NCBI GenBank assembly: GCA_039818945.1
Contig: JBCBSZ010000004.1
Location: 82,356 to 146,355, forward strand
Length of the DNA stretch: 64,000 nucleotides
DNA from: JBCBSZ01 sp039818945
GTDB taxonomy: Bacteria; Actinomycetota; Acidimicrobiia; Acidimicrobiales; Poriferisodalaceae
Reading direction: 5' to 3'
Position numbers and translations under genes: made by a program. Of this stretch, positions 17,676 to 26,965 are shown one piece after another (position 1 is the first letter of the stretch; each line of letters begins with the position of its first letter). Under the pieces are notes generated by a model, which saw only the letters and a list, made by a program, of their open reading frames with translations, had not been told where the DNA came from and did not search any database.

Positions 17676-19432
17676 GCGTCGGCCCCGGCGAGCGCAGCGC
17701 TCGTGACCCGGACGACCTGACCGGGGGTCTCGCCGTTGCTGGCGTCGCGCTCGTGGGTGACCTCACCGTTGACGAGGATGTACTCGTAGCCGCCGGCCTT
17801 GCCCTGGCGGCGCCAGTCGCCCTGCGGCATGTCGTGCACGATGTCGTAGCAGCTCAGGTCGAAGTGCAGGTCGTCGAGGTCGTACACCAGGACGTCGGCC
17901 CAGTACCCGCGAAGCAGGGCGCCCCGGTCGTGGATCTGGATCGATCGGGCCGTCTTCAGGCTGAGCTGGAAGTGCAGGTCCTCGAGGGTGACGGCGTTCG
18001 TCTCCCTCACCAGCCAGATGAGCAGGTCGGTCGCGTAGTGCCCCATGCCGAAGGACTTGGTGTGCGCACCCCCGTCGGACCCACCGCCGATGACCCCGGC
18101 GTGGCTCAGGAGCCGCACGGCCTGGTCCGGCGTCGTCGCACCGATCGGCGGCGACTTCAGCTGGAGCGCGAGATCGGTCTCGAGCGCGAGGCTGCACATC
18201 ACCTCGATGACCGACGAGCCGCGCTCCTCGGCCACATCGGCCAGGGTCCGGCCGAGCAGCGGGCGGAGCTCCTCGCCGTCGCCGACGCCGATGATCGTCT
18301 GACCCTCGAACGCGGCCGCGCCGTTGGACGGATCGGCCGAGGCGTACTCCTCGCCGAACGTGCGCACGAAGTCGGCGTCGGCCAGGAGCTGGCGCAGCTC
18401 GTCGTCGTCGGCGCAGGCGACGATGCGACGCACGCCGGCCAACTGCCCGGCCGCCGTGTCGAGCTGGCGGATGTCCGCCTCGACCCACCCTCGGTTGACG
18501 AGGGCTCCGACGGTGAGGTCGCGCCCCTCGGCCCGCTGCGCGTCGAGCCACGCCAGGTCGTCGGTGACCTTGTCGGCCATGACCTCGATGTCGGACGTGA
18601 GGAAGACGTTGTGGACGACGCGGACGCCCGACCCCTTGGCCAGCTCGGCCATGCGCTCGGTGATGGACCGGTCGCCGAAGAAGGCGATCTGGGACAGCAT
18701 CTGGATGACGCCCTCGCCTCGTTCGACCACCGCCCGGCCGATCTCGAGGAGGGCGTCGTGGTCCATGGCATCGGTGGGCATGGACGTGCCGTCGTAGTCG
18801 ACGTGGGAGTTGCCGGCCGCGCCCATCACCGACATCGAGATCCCGATGGCGCCTGCGTCCATCGCCTCGTTGATGAGCCGATGGATCTCGGACATCTCCG
18901 CGGCGTCGGGTGCCCGGGTCTTGGCCGCGTCGACCCCCATCACGTAGACGAGCAACGGGTTCAGCGGCAGGTAGGTCGCGACGTTCACGCCCTTGGGGAG
19001 GGCGCGCAGCCGAGTCATCCAGTCGGGGAAGGACTCCCAGTCCCACGGCATCGCGGCTCGCTGATGCTCGACCGGGATCTGCTCGGTCGTCGACATCATC
19101 AGCATCGTCCGCTCGGCGTCGCGGGCCCGGACCGGAGCGAAGCCGAAGCCGCAGTTCGCGTTAGCCACGGTCGTCACGCCGTTGTGGGCGGCGTCGAGGC
19201 AGTAGGGATCCCAGAAGAGGGCGGCGTCGTAGTGGGTGTGCTGGGTGATGTGGCCGGGTGCGACGATCCGGCCGGTGGCGTCGATCCGACGCGCCGCCTC
19301 GCGGTCGCCGAGCCGTCCGATCTCGGCGATGCGGCCAGCGCGGACGCCGACGTCGCCGTAGTAGGCGGGTGCCCCGGTGCCGTCGACGATCAGGCCGCCG
19401 GCGATGAGCGTGTCGAACGGTGCCTGGCTCAT
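17672..19432 (-). CDS. amidohydrolase family protein (N-acyl-D-amino-acid deacylase-like)
   Basis: A 586-aa metal-dependent hydrolase of the amidohydrolase-3/D-aminoacylase group. Seen are the N-terminal beta-sandwich IAGGLIVDGTGAPAYYGDVGVRAGRI, the metal motif APGHITQHTHYD (usual form GxID.HTHxD), NCGFGFAP, and a late GGSDGGAHTKSF metal/general-base Asp. The C-terminal strand ADVLVYD closes the sandwich. Related actinobacterial proteins have unknown substrates, so an amide or cyclic imide is only likely. It is co-transcribed with the TetR gene. Confidence 0.85.
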   Translation of the reverse strand: MSQAPFDTLIAGGLIVDGTGAPAYYGDVGVRAGRIAEIGRLGDREAARRIDATGRIVAPGHITQHTHYDAALFWDPYCLDAAHNGVTTVANANCGFGFAPVRARDAERTMLMMSTTEQIPVEHQRAAMPWDWESFPDWMTRLRALPKGVNVATYLPLNPLLVYVMGVDAAKTRAPDAAEMSEIHRLINEAMDAGAIGISMSVMGAAGNSHVDYDGTSMPTDAMDHDALLEIGRAVVERGEGVIQMLSQIAFFGDRSITERMAELAKGSGVRVVHNVFLTSDIEVMADKVTDDLAWLDAQRAEGRDLTVGALVNRGWVEADIRQLDTAAGQLAGVRRIVACADDDELRQLLADADFVRTFGEEYASADPSNGAAAFEGQTIIGVGDGEELRPLLGRTLADVAEERGSSVIEVMCSLALETDLALQLKSPPIGATTPDQAVRLLSHAGVIGGGSDGGAHTKSFGMGHYATDLLIWLVRETNAVTLEDLHFQLSLKTARSIQIHDRGALLRGYWADVLVYDLDDLHFDLSCYDIVHDMPQGDWRRQGKAGGYEYILVNGEVTHERDASNGETPGQVVRVTSAALAGADA

Positions 19433-19506
19433 GTCTCTTCCCCCTGGTCTCGCGGACCGCGCCGCGTCGGAGCGGTGGCGCGAGGAACCTAGTGGGTTCT
19501 GGCACG

Positions 19507-19532
19507 TGGCACAACGCGTGGTTGTTGTGCCA
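19507..19532. promoter_or_regulatory. inverted repeat upstream of the amidohydrolase-TetR operon
   Basis: TGGCACAAC and GTTGTGCCA are perfect 9-bp arms separated by eight bases, 75 nt upstream of the amidohydrolase ATG and just after the GH65 stop. No T-run follows on the minus strand, which argues against an intrinsic terminator. It is best read as an operator, perhaps for the TetR protein encoded in the same operon. Confidence 0.6.
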
Positions 19533-19537
19533 GACGG

Positions 19538-21946
19538 TCAGGTCAGCGCGATCTCGCGCACCGCTCCGGGGATGAGCTCGAAGTCCTCGCCGTTCACGAC
19601 GACCTGGATCGCGTGGGCGGCGCCCTCGCGCGACGTGATCGTCATCTGGTCCGGCGTCATCTCGCAGTCCACCCAGCCGCCCCGGTACTGCAGCGCGAAG
19701 CGCAGGCTGCCCAACTCGGCCGGGACCGCCGGGGCGAACCAGAGCTTTCCGTCGCGGGTCTCGAGGCCCGAGAAGCAGCGCTGCACCAGGTCGACCGTGC
19801 CCGCCATCGCGCCCAGGTGGATGCCCTCGGCCGTCGTGCCGCCCTGGACGTCGCCGACGTCCGAGTAGAGCGCCTCCTGGAACGACGTCCACGAGCGCTT
19901 GCGATCCGAGCGGGCCAGCACGAAGGACTGCACCACCCGGCTCAGCGTCGAGCCGTGCGAGGTCCGGGCCAGGTAGTAGTCGACGTTGCGGGACACCATC
20001 GACTCGTCCCAGTCGTAGCCGAGCCGTCGGAAGAGGTCGGCGAGCTCGGGTTCGGCGAGCAGGTAGAAGAGCATCAGCAGGTCGGCCTGCTTCGACACCT
20101 TGAAGCTGTTGGCGCTCACGCCCTCGGCCTCGAGGATGCGGTCGAGGCGCTGGATGTTGCCGTACCGCTCGGTGTAGCCCTCCCAGTCGAACTCCTCGAG
20201 CTCGTCGTAGCCGTCGAACTGGCTGATGATGCCCTCGCCGTGGAAGGGCACGTACATCCGGTCGCAGATGTGCTCCCAGTGCTCGAGCTCCTCGCGCCGC
20301 ACGCCCATCTTCTCCCAGAGCTCGCGGCGCCGGAACTCCGGCACGAGCTCGAGGGCCCGCCGCGCCCGCTCGAGGACCCAGACGACCATCACGTTCGTGT
20401 AGGCGTTGTTGTTCAGACCGGCGGGCGGGTCGGCGTCGGGGTACCCGTCGTGGTACTCGTCCGGGCCCATCACGCCGCGGATCTCGTAGCGACCCCGGGC
20501 CTTGTCGAAGGTGGCGATGCTCGCCCAGAACCGGGCGATCTGCACCATCATCTCGGCGCCCTCGAACGCCATGAACTCGACGTCCTCGGTGGCCTCGAAG
20601 TACTTCCACACGTTGAAGGCGACGGCGACGCTGATGTGGCGCTGACGGTGGGAGTTGTCCGGGTGCCAGTGGCCGGACTTGGGGTTGAGGTGGACGACCT
20701 GGGTCTCCTCGCGGCCGTTGCTCCCGCTCTGCCACGGGTACATCGCGCCCTCGTACCCGGCCGCCCGCGCGGCGAGCGTCGCCTGCAGGAGCCGGCGGTA
20801 GCGGTACTGCAGCAGCGCCTTGGTGAGGTCGGGCATGTGCAGCGTGAGGAACGGGAAGATGAAGAGCTCGTCCCAGAAGATGTGACCTCGGTAGGCCTCG
20901 CCGTGCCAGCCGCGTGCGGGGATGCCGACGTCGAGGTCGATCGTGTGCTTCGACGCCGTCTGCAGCAGGTGGAAGACGTGGAGGTTCAGGATCCGCCTCG
21001 TGTCGTCGTCGGCCTGGCTCTCCAGCTCGAAGCGCTTCCAGAGGTGGTCCCACGCGAGGACGTGCAACTCGAGGGCGTCCTCGAACCCTGGCACCTGCGC
21101 CATGTGCTCGACGGCCTCGAGCGCCGGTTCGCTGATCGCCCGATCCCGCGAGGTGTAGAGGGTGATCACCTTCTCGACCGCGATCGACTGCCCCTCGGCG
21201 ATGTCGAAGCCGAGCTCCTGGGCGATGTGGTCAGGTGCGTCGACGACCTGGCGCTCGACCGGCGGGACGTGGTCCTGGTTGGTGACCTGATGGCGTGCCG
21301 CGATGGCGATGGTCACGTCGGACTGCGTCGTCTTGGTCACCAGCGACACGATCTCGTCGTCGTTCGACTCGGTGCGCACCGGGGCGAGGTGCTCGCTGTT
21401 GAGCGCCCGGTAGCGCGGGACGCCGGCGTTGACGACCGAGCCGTCGATCGCGGAGCGCACGGCCAGGCGGCCCGCCCAGTTCTCGGGGCGGAACGCCGTG
21501 CTCAGCCCGGCGACGTGCGGGTCGCGCATCGACACGAAGCGCCGCTGGGCGACCAGCGTGCGCCGGCCGGCCGGATCGACCCAGACGAAGGTGCGCATGA
21601 GCACGCCGCGCCGGAGGTCGAGCTCCTGGACGTAGTCCTCCACGGTGGCGGTGTCGATGTCGAACCAGCCGCCGTCCCCGTCACCGTCGTCGATCCGGAA
21701 CTCGAGCGGGAGCCAGTTGGGGACGTTGACCAGATCCTCGTTCTCGATGATCCGCCCACCCATCTCGGTGCCGAGGCGGTTGTAGAGCCCGGCGACGTAG
21801 GTGCCGGGGTAGTGGACGTCACCGGCCGCCTTCTCCGGGGCGGCCCCGCGGGTGGCGAAGTAGCCGTTGCCCAGCGTGCACAAGGCCTCGCGGAGTCCCT
21901 GCTCCTCGGGGTCGAACCCCTCGTACCTGAAGGTCCACTGCGTCAC
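19538..21946 (-). CDS. glycoside hydrolase family 65 protein (trehalose/kojibiose/maltose phosphorylase type)
   Basis: An 802-aa protein with the three GH65 regions: an N-terminal beta-sandwich (1-270), an (alpha/alpha)6 barrel (320-680) with general-acid Glu in GVMGPDEYHDG (about residue 490), phosphate-loop region SxGSTLSRVV and SKQADLLM, and a small C-terminal beta domain. The enzymes phosphorolyse disaccharides to glucose and beta-glucose-1-phosphate. The GTG start overlaps the upstream HAD/OtsB fusion by GTGA. Together they match, in order and length, the single OtsB1 (Rv2006) polypeptide of Mycobacterium tuberculosis. Confidence 0.92.
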   Translation of the reverse strand: MTQWTFRYEGFDPEEQGLREALCTLGNGYFATRGAAPEKAAGDVHYPGTYVAGLYNRLGTEMGGRIIENEDLVNVPNWLPLEFRIDDGDGDGGWFDIDTATVEDYVQELDLRRGVLMRTFVWVDPAGRRTLVAQRRFVSMRDPHVAGLSTAFRPENWAGRLAVRSAIDGSVVNAGVPRYRALNSEHLAPVRTESNDDEIVSLVTKTTQSDVTIAIAARHQVTNQDHVPPVERQVVDAPDHIAQELGFDIAEGQSIAVEKVITLYTSRDRAISEPALEAVEHMAQVPGFEDALELHVLAWDHLWKRFELESQADDDTRRILNLHVFHLLQTASKHTIDLDVGIPARGWHGEAYRGHIFWDELFIFPFLTLHMPDLTKALLQYRYRRLLQATLAARAAGYEGAMYPWQSGSNGREETQVVHLNPKSGHWHPDNSHRQRHISVAVAFNVWKYFEATEDVEFMAFEGAEMMVQIARFWASIATFDKARGRYEIRGVMGPDEYHDGYPDADPPAGLNNNAYTNVMVVWVLERARRALELVPEFRRRELWEKMGVRREELEHWEHICDRMYVPFHGEGIISQFDGYDELEEFDWEGYTERYGNIQRLDRILEAEGVSANSFKVSKQADLLMLFYLLAEPELADLFRRLGYDWDESMVSRNVDYYLARTSHGSTLSRVVQSFVLARSDRKRSWTSFQEALYSDVGDVQGGTTAEGIHLGAMAGTVDLVQRCFSGLETRDGKLWFAPAVPAELGSLRFALQYRGGWVDCEMTPDQMTITSREGAAHAIQVVVNGEDFELIPGAVREIALT

Positions 21947-23508
21947 GACGTCCTCCGGTCGCCTCGGTTGCGGAGCTCGGCCAGGAGCTCCCTGACCTCG
22001 TCGGTGTCGTCGAGCGCGAACGTCGCACGCGACGTCCGCGTCTCGCGGCCGACGACGATGCCGATCCCACGCCCCTCCAGGGCCCGGAACCCGTCCTCGT
22101 CGGTGACGTCGTCACCGATGTAGATGGGCGCCACGTCGGATCGGTCGAGATCCATCTCGCTCAGCAGCCAGTCGAGCGCCGTGCCCTTGTCCCACTCGAT
22201 GTCGGGCCTGACCTCGAAGATCATCTTGCCGCCCGCCACCCGCAGCGTGGGGTGGGCCGGAGCGACCTGCGCGACGACGTCCGCCACCTGTTGGTGGTGG
22301 CTCTCGGGCACCTGCCGGTAGTGCACCGCGATGGCGAACCGCTTGCGCTCGACGTTCGAGCCGGGCACGTCGGCGAGCTGCGCTCGGAGCTCGGCCTCCG
22401 CGCCGTCGAGCTCGGGGAGGAAGGCGTCGAAGCGGGACAGGTCGCCGCCGACGGCCTGGCCGTCCGGGGAGCGGATGTCGAAGCCGTGGCTGCCGGCGTA
22501 GTAGATGCCGTCGACGGCGATCTTGTCGATCACATCCACGACGTCGCGGCCGCTGAGGATGCCGACCGTGGTCGTCGTCGCCAGCTCTTCGAGCACGGCC
22601 TTCGCCTCGGGCGAGAGCACCGCCAGGTCGGGGTGCTCGACGATCGGCGTCAGCGTGCCGTCGTAGTCGAGGAAGACCGCGGGCTCCCGGTCGCCGATCG
22701 CGTCCCAGAGCGCGTCGGAGCGGGCCGAGGGGAGGGGCGGGACCGCCCGCTTCCCGTCGGAGGAGGCGACCTCGGCCCGGTCGAGGTCGGGGAGGACGAC
22801 GTCGGCGCCCGACGCGGCGAGCTCGTCGGCCTGGCCGATGCGGTCGAGGCCGATCACGAGCTTGAACCCACCCCGTCGGCCGGCCTCGACGCCCGAGAGG
22901 GCATCCTCGACCACGGCCGTCCGCTCCGGCGTCGCTCCGAGCCGGCTGGTCGCCTCGAGCAGCACGGCCGGGTCCGGCTTGCCGGGCAGGCCGAGGTCGG
23001 CGCCCACGTTGCCGTCGATCCTCACCTCGAACAGGTCGCCCAGGCCCGCCGCCTCGAGCACGGGAACCGCGTTGCGGCTGGACGAGAACAGCGCTGACTT
23101 GATCCCGACCGAGTCGAGGCCGCGGATGAAGGCGATGGTCGAGGGGTACCGCTCGACGCCGCGCTCGGTGATGATCCGGGTGAACTCGACGTTCTTGCGG
23201 TTGCCGAGCCCGCACACCGTCTCGCTCTCGGGCGGATCGGCCACGTCTCCCCACGGCAGATCGATCCCGCGGGAGCGGAGGAAGCTCTGCACCCCGTCGT
23301 ACCGGGGCTTGCCGTCGACGTAGGTGCCGTAGTCGGCGGTGGTGAAGGGCTGGAACTCCTCGCCCGCCGCCTCGGCCCGCTCCCGGAGGTACCGGTCGAA
23401 CATCTCGGCCCAGGCGATCTCGTGCACGGCGGCGGTCTTGGTGATGACCCCGTCGAGATCGAAGATGACGGCGTCGAACTCGCCGTCGGTGATGGTGACG
23501 TCAGCCAT
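21943..23508 (-). CDS. otsB: beta-phosphoglucomutase-like HAD domain fused to trehalose-6-phosphate phosphatase
   Basis: A 521-aa two-domain enzyme. Residues 12-245 form a HAD/beta-PGM domain (VIFDLDGVITKT nucleophile motif, SSSRN motif II, GKPDP and VEDALSGVEAG). Residues 265-515 form an OtsB domain (AVFLDYDGTLTPI, GILSGRD, GSHGFDI, IYIGDDVTDED). The first would convert the beta-G1P released by the overlapping GH65 enzyme to glucose-6-phosphate, and the second would release trehalose from trehalose-6-phosphate. Having a making and a breaking activity in one operon suggests substrate cycling or a specialised role of the HAD domain. GGGAGGA precedes the ATG. Confidence 0.9.
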   Translation of the reverse strand: MADVTITDGEFDAVIFDLDGVITKTAAVHEIAWAEMFDRYLRERAEAAGEEFQPFTTADYGTYVDGKPRYDGVQSFLRSRGIDLPWGDVADPPESETVCGLGNRKNVEFTRIITERGVERYPSTIAFIRGLDSVGIKSALFSSSRNAVPVLEAAGLGDLFEVRIDGNVGADLGLPGKPDPAVLLEATSRLGATPERTAVVEDALSGVEAGRRGGFKLVIGLDRIGQADELAASGADVVLPDLDRAEVASSDGKRAVPPLPSARSDALWDAIGDREPAVFLDYDGTLTPIVEHPDLAVLSPEAKAVLEELATTTTVGILSGRDVVDVIDKIAVDGIYYAGSHGFDIRSPDGQAVGGDLSRFDAFLPELDGAEAELRAQLADVPGSNVERKRFAIAVHYRQVPESHHQQVADVVAQVAPAHPTLRVAGGKMIFEVRPDIEWDKGTALDWLLSEMDLDRSDVAPIYIGDDVTDEDGFRALEGRGIGIVVGRETRTSRATFALDDTDEVRELLAELRNRGDRRTS

Positions 23509-23659
23509 CCGTCGTCCTCCCGCGGTGGGACGTGCTCACCGTACTTCGGTCGACCGAGGACGATTCGTGGCCCGCGGGCACTCAAACAACCGACGAAGGT
23601 CCCCTTGCGTTCGCCCTCGACGTACGCGCGTACACGCTGTCTTCGGCAAGGCTCTGGTG

Positions 23660-25156
23660 ATGACGCGAACGAGCACGAGGGGAGCTCGACGACGGGTCGT
23701 CGTCGTCGGCGGAGGTACGGCCGGGTCCGTGCTGGCGAGTCGGCTGAGCGAGGACCCAGCCGTCGCGGTCACGGTGCTCGAGGCCGGGCCCGATCACGAC
23801 GCCTACGACGTCGGCGTGCTCGAACCGGCCCGGGCGGCGGCGGCCTGGGCCGGCGCCGTGCCGAGCGCGGTCACGCCGATGTTGACCGAGGGCGGTGGCG
23901 CGATCCCGATGCTCCAGGGGCGTGTCCTGGGCGGCACCTCGGCCCTCAACGGCCTGGCGACGCTGCGGGGCCTGCCGGAGGACTACGACGGCTGGGCTGC
24001 CGCGGGCCTCGACGGGTGGGGCTGGGACGACGTCGTCAGCACGTTCATCGCCGCCGAGCGGGACCGGGACTTCGGCTCCTCGCCCCTGCACGGCGACGAC
24101 GGTCCCCTCCCGGTGCGGCGGTGGCGACTCGAGGAGCTCAGCCGTGCGCAGCGCGCCTTCTACGACGGCATGGTCGAGCTCGGCGAGCCCGTCGCCGCCG
24201 ACATCAACGACCCGTCGCAGCTCCCTGGCCTCGGCGTCTTCCCGGTGACCATCGACGACGCCGGTCGGCGAGTCACGACGAGCCTCGCCTACCTGACCGA
24301 GGACGTCAGGGCCCGCGAGCACCTCACCATTCGCACCGGGGCGGAGGTCGCCAGGATCGAGCTCTCGGCCGGCCGGGCGGTCGGTGTGACCCTGGCCTCC
24401 GGGGAGGAGATCGAGGCCGACGAGACCGTCGTGTGCAGCGGGGCGATCTGGTCCGCCGCGCTGCTGCTCCGCTCCGGCATCGGCCCGGCGGACCACCTCG
24501 CCGAGCGGGGCGTCCCGGTGCACGCCGACCTCCCCGTCGGATCGACGATGAGCGATCACCTCGGCCCCGGCATCCCGTACCGCCACGACGGGCCTCGCGG
24601 AGGCGTCGCCGGCCCGGCGCAGAGCCTGCTCCTCGGCGCGTCGAACGGGCGAGACGTCGACTACCACGCGTTCCCGATCGCCTCGGTGCCCAGCGAGGAC
24701 GAGACCACGTTCATGATGGCGGTCTTCCTGTTGCGATCGAGTGGCCGGGGGAGCGTGCGCCTCGGCGACGCCCCGGCGGACGATCCCGTCGTGACGGCGC
24801 CGCCGCTGCCCGACGACGGCGACGACCGGCTGCGCCACGGCTTCGACCGGCTCGCCGCCTGGGAGCGCTCGGCGCCGGCGCGGGAGCTCGGGTGCGCGCC
24901 ACTCGTCCCGCACGACCTGAGCGCTCCGGACGCAGTGACCGCTGCGGTGGAGCGCAACCTGATCAGCTACGGCCACATGGTCGGCACCTGCCCCATGGGC
25001 ACCGTCCTCGACGCCGACTGCCGCGTGCTCGGCGTCGACGGCCTCCGCCTCGCCGATGCATCGGTGATGCCGACCATCCCGTCCGGCAACACCTATCTCG
25101 GCTGCGTGATGGTGGCGGAGCGGATCGCCCGGAAGATGCGCGCCGGCGCGTCTTGA
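23660..25156 (+). CDS. GMC-family FAD-dependent oxidoreductase
   Basis: A 498-aa choline-dehydrogenase-like flavoenzyme. Seen are the FAD dinucleotide motif VVVVGGGTAGSVLASRLSE near the N-terminus, the GMC signature 1 around GRVLGGTSALNGLATLRG, signature 2 around CSGAIWSAALLLRSGIGP, and catalytic His in SYGHMVGTCPMG with the second residue in PSGNTYLG (Asn replaces the common His). It oxidises an alcohol of unknown structure. It is followed by a P450 gene in the same direction. Confidence 0.9.
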   Translation: MTRTSTRGARRRVVVVGGGTAGSVLASRLSEDPAVAVTVLEAGPDHDAYDVGVLEPARAAAAWAGAVPSAVTPMLTEGGGAIPMLQGRVLGGTSALNGLATLRGLPEDYDGWAAAGLDGWGWDDVVSTFIAAERDRDFGSSPLHGDDGPLPVRRWRLEELSRAQRAFYDGMVELGEPVAADINDPSQLPGLGVFPVTIDDAGRRVTTSLAYLTEDVRAREHLTIRTGAEVARIELSAGRAVGVTLASGEEIEADETVVCSGAIWSAALLLRSGIGPADHLAERGVPVHADLPVGSTMSDHLGPGIPYRHDGPRGGVAGPAQSLLLGASNGRDVDYHAFPIASVPSEDETTFMMAVFLLRSSGRGSVRLGDAPADDPVVTAPPLPDDGDDRLRHGFDRLAAWERSAPARELGCAPLVPHDLSAPDAVTAAVERNLISYGHMVGTCPMGTVLDADCRVLGVDGLRLADASVMPTIPSGNTYLGCVMVAERIARKMRAGAS

Positions 25157-25217
25157 GGCTCGACGACTCCCCCGTGCGACACTGAGTGGGACGAGTAGGG
25201 GACGGGGGAGCGCAGCG

Positions 25218-26549
25218 GTGACCGACCTGGCGACCGAACGTGATGCGTGGCTGGCGGCACGGCCGGTGCGGAGCCCGGAGATGGAGCAGGCGCTGTTCGC
25301 CGGCGACGTCCCGTCCGCCGACGAGCTGAGCCTCGAGGACATCAACCCGCTCAACCCCCACCTCTTCCGCGAGAACCGCTGGCAGGAGCATTTCGCCCGC
25401 CTCCGGCGCGAGGACCCCGTGCACCTCAACGAGCTCGGCTCGGCCGGGCGCTACTGGTCGGTCACGACCTGGGACGGCGTCCGGGCGGTCGACGGCGACT
25501 GGGAGACGTACTCCTCGGCGCACGGCATCACGCTCACCCCGCCGGTCGGGGCCGACACGAGCAGCCGGTTCGCCCAGCTCGGGTCGTTCATCGCCATGGA
25601 CCCGCCCGAGCACGGCCACCAGCGCAAGACGGTCCGGGGTGTCGTGTCGACGAGCAGCCTCCGCAACCTGGAGTCCGTCATCCGCGAGCGCACGGTCCGG
25701 GTGTTGGAGTCGCTCCCCGAGGGCGAGACCTTCGACTGGGTCGACCGGGTGTCGATCGAGCTGACCACGCTGATGCTGGCCAGCCTGTTCGACTTCCCGC
25801 TCGAGGACCGCCGCAAGCTCACCCGCTGGTCCGACGTGACGACCGCCGTGCCCGAGCCCGGCGGCATCGTCGAGTCGCAGCGCGAGCGCTTCGAGGAGCT
25901 CGGTGAGTGCGTCACCTACTTCGAGCGGCTCTGGGAGGAGCGGCGCGAGCACCCCGGGCACGATCTGGTCTCGATGCTCGTGCACGGCGAGGCGACCAAG
26001 CACCTGAGCGCCGCCGAGCAGATGGGCAACCTGCTGCTGCTGATCGTCGGGGGTAACGACACCACCCGCAACACGATGTCGGGCAGCGTGTACGCGCTGA
26101 ACCGGTTCCCGGAGCAGTACGACCGCCTCGTCGCCGACCCGGGCCTCGTCTCCGCACTGGTGCCAGAGGTGCTGCGCTGGCAGACGCCGCTGGCCTACAT
26201 GCGGCGGACCGCCACGAGGGACTGCGAGCTCGGCGGCAAGCAGATCCGCAAGGACGACCAGGTCCTGATGTGGTACGTGTCCGCGAACCGCGACGAGGCG
26301 ATCTTCGGCGACGACGCCGACGAGCTGAACCTGGCACGCGCGAACGCCGACCGGCACGTGTCGTTCGGCTACGGCATCCACTTCTGCATGGGCAACCGCC
26401 TCGCCGAGTTGCAGCTGCGGATCCTCTGGGAGGAGATCCTCCGGCGCTTCGAGCGCGTCGAGGTGCAGGACGAGCCGGAGCGGACGTTCTCGTCGTTCGT
26501 GAAGGGCTACACCCACCTGCCCGTCCGGGTGATCCGCCGGACGAGCTGA
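25218..26549 (+). CDS. cytochrome P450
   Basis: A 443-aa soluble bacterial P450. The I-helix oxygen-activation motif is GGNDTTRN, the K-helix ExxR is in PEVLRWQTP, and the heme loop is FGYGIHFCMGNRLAE with the thiolate Cys about residue 390. The GTG start follows GGGGGAG. The sequence style resembles CYP families acting on steroids, terpenes or fatty acids, but the substrate is not determinable. It needs a ferredoxin partner that is not encoded nearby. Confidence 0.92.
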   Translation: MTDLATERDAWLAARPVRSPEMEQALFAGDVPSADELSLEDINPLNPHLFRENRWQEHFARLRREDPVHLNELGSAGRYWSVTTWDGVRAVDGDWETYSSAHGITLTPPVGADTSSRFAQLGSFIAMDPPEHGHQRKTVRGVVSTSSLRNLESVIRERTVRVLESLPEGETFDWVDRVSIELTTLMLASLFDFPLEDRRKLTRWSDVTTAVPEPGGIVESQRERFEELGECVTYFERLWEERREHPGHDLVSMLVHGEATKHLSAAEQMGNLLLLIVGGNDTTRNTMSGSVYALNRFPEQYDRLVADPGLVSALVPEVLRWQTPLAYMRRTATRDCELGGKQIRKDDQVLMWYVSANRDEAIFGDDADELNLARANADRHVSFGYGIHFCMGNRLAELQLRILWEEILRRFERVEVQDEPERTFSSFVKGYTHLPVRVIRRTS

Positions 26550-26559
26550 GCCGCAGGCG

Positions 26560-26961
26560 TCAGCTCGTGGGAGCGCCGGAGGTCATCCAGGCCTGCTCCT
26601 CCGGGGACCCGGGCTCGGGCAACATCACGCCGCCCTCCATCGTGTAGGAGGCCTGGATGTCGCGGGTCGACGTCGTCACCGACGACGGATCGACGCCCGC
26701 CACCTCGGCCAGCGCTCGGCTGAGCCGGTCGGCGATCTCTGCCTTCTGCGCATCGGTGCGGCCGGCGCGGATGGTGCCGTTGACGACCGCGTTGCGATCC
26801 GCAGCGAGGGCGCCGTCGCCGGCCTCGGTGATGAGGGCGTGGACGAACGACGGGGGTGCGCCGGTGACGTCGCAGTGGACGTCGACCACGTGGTTCGCGA
26901 ACTCGTGGCGCTGCGACTCGGTCAGCAGTCCGGGGCGGACGACGGCGTGGTAGAAGGGCAT
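26560..26961 (-). CDS. tautomerase-superfamily protein, cis-3-chloroacrylic acid dehalogenase-like
   Basis: A 133-aa protein beginning Met-Pro, so Pro1 is exposed after Met removal as tautomerases require. Counting Pro as 1, His28 (VVDVHCDVTG), Arg64 and Arg67 (TIRAGR) and the late Tyr and Glu (DIQASYTMEGG...PEPGSPEEQ) correspond to the catalytic set of cis-CaaD (Pro1, His28, Arg70, Arg73, Tyr103, Glu114). The length also fits that family rather than the 60-70-aa 4-OT type. It could hydrate a haloacrylate or another unsaturated acid. It is followed closely by two genes in the same direction. Confidence 0.8.
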   Translation of the reverse strand: MPFYHAVVRPGLLTESQRHEFANHVVDVHCDVTGAPPSFVHALITEAGDGALAADRNAVVNGTIRAGRTDAQKAEIADRLSRALAEVAGVDPSSVTTSTRDIQASYTMEGGVMLPEPGSPEEQAWMTSGAPTS

Positions 26962-26965
26962 CGGT

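Noticed and set aside
17753..19492. 579-codon plus-strand ORF opposite the amidohydrolase
   Set aside because: Same antisense effect; no recognisable domain, and it covers the real gene's frame exactly.
19613..22123. 836-codon plus-strand ORF opposite the GH65 gene
   Set aside because: It is the antisense shadow of high-GC codons: low-complexity Val/Ala/Arg/Asp/Gly sequence, no family motifs, and the minus strand carries full GH65 motifs.
23582..25429. 615-codon minus-strand ORF opposite the GMC oxidoreductase
   Set aside because: Arg/Ala/Gly-rich shadow with no motifs; the plus strand has FAD and GMC signatures.
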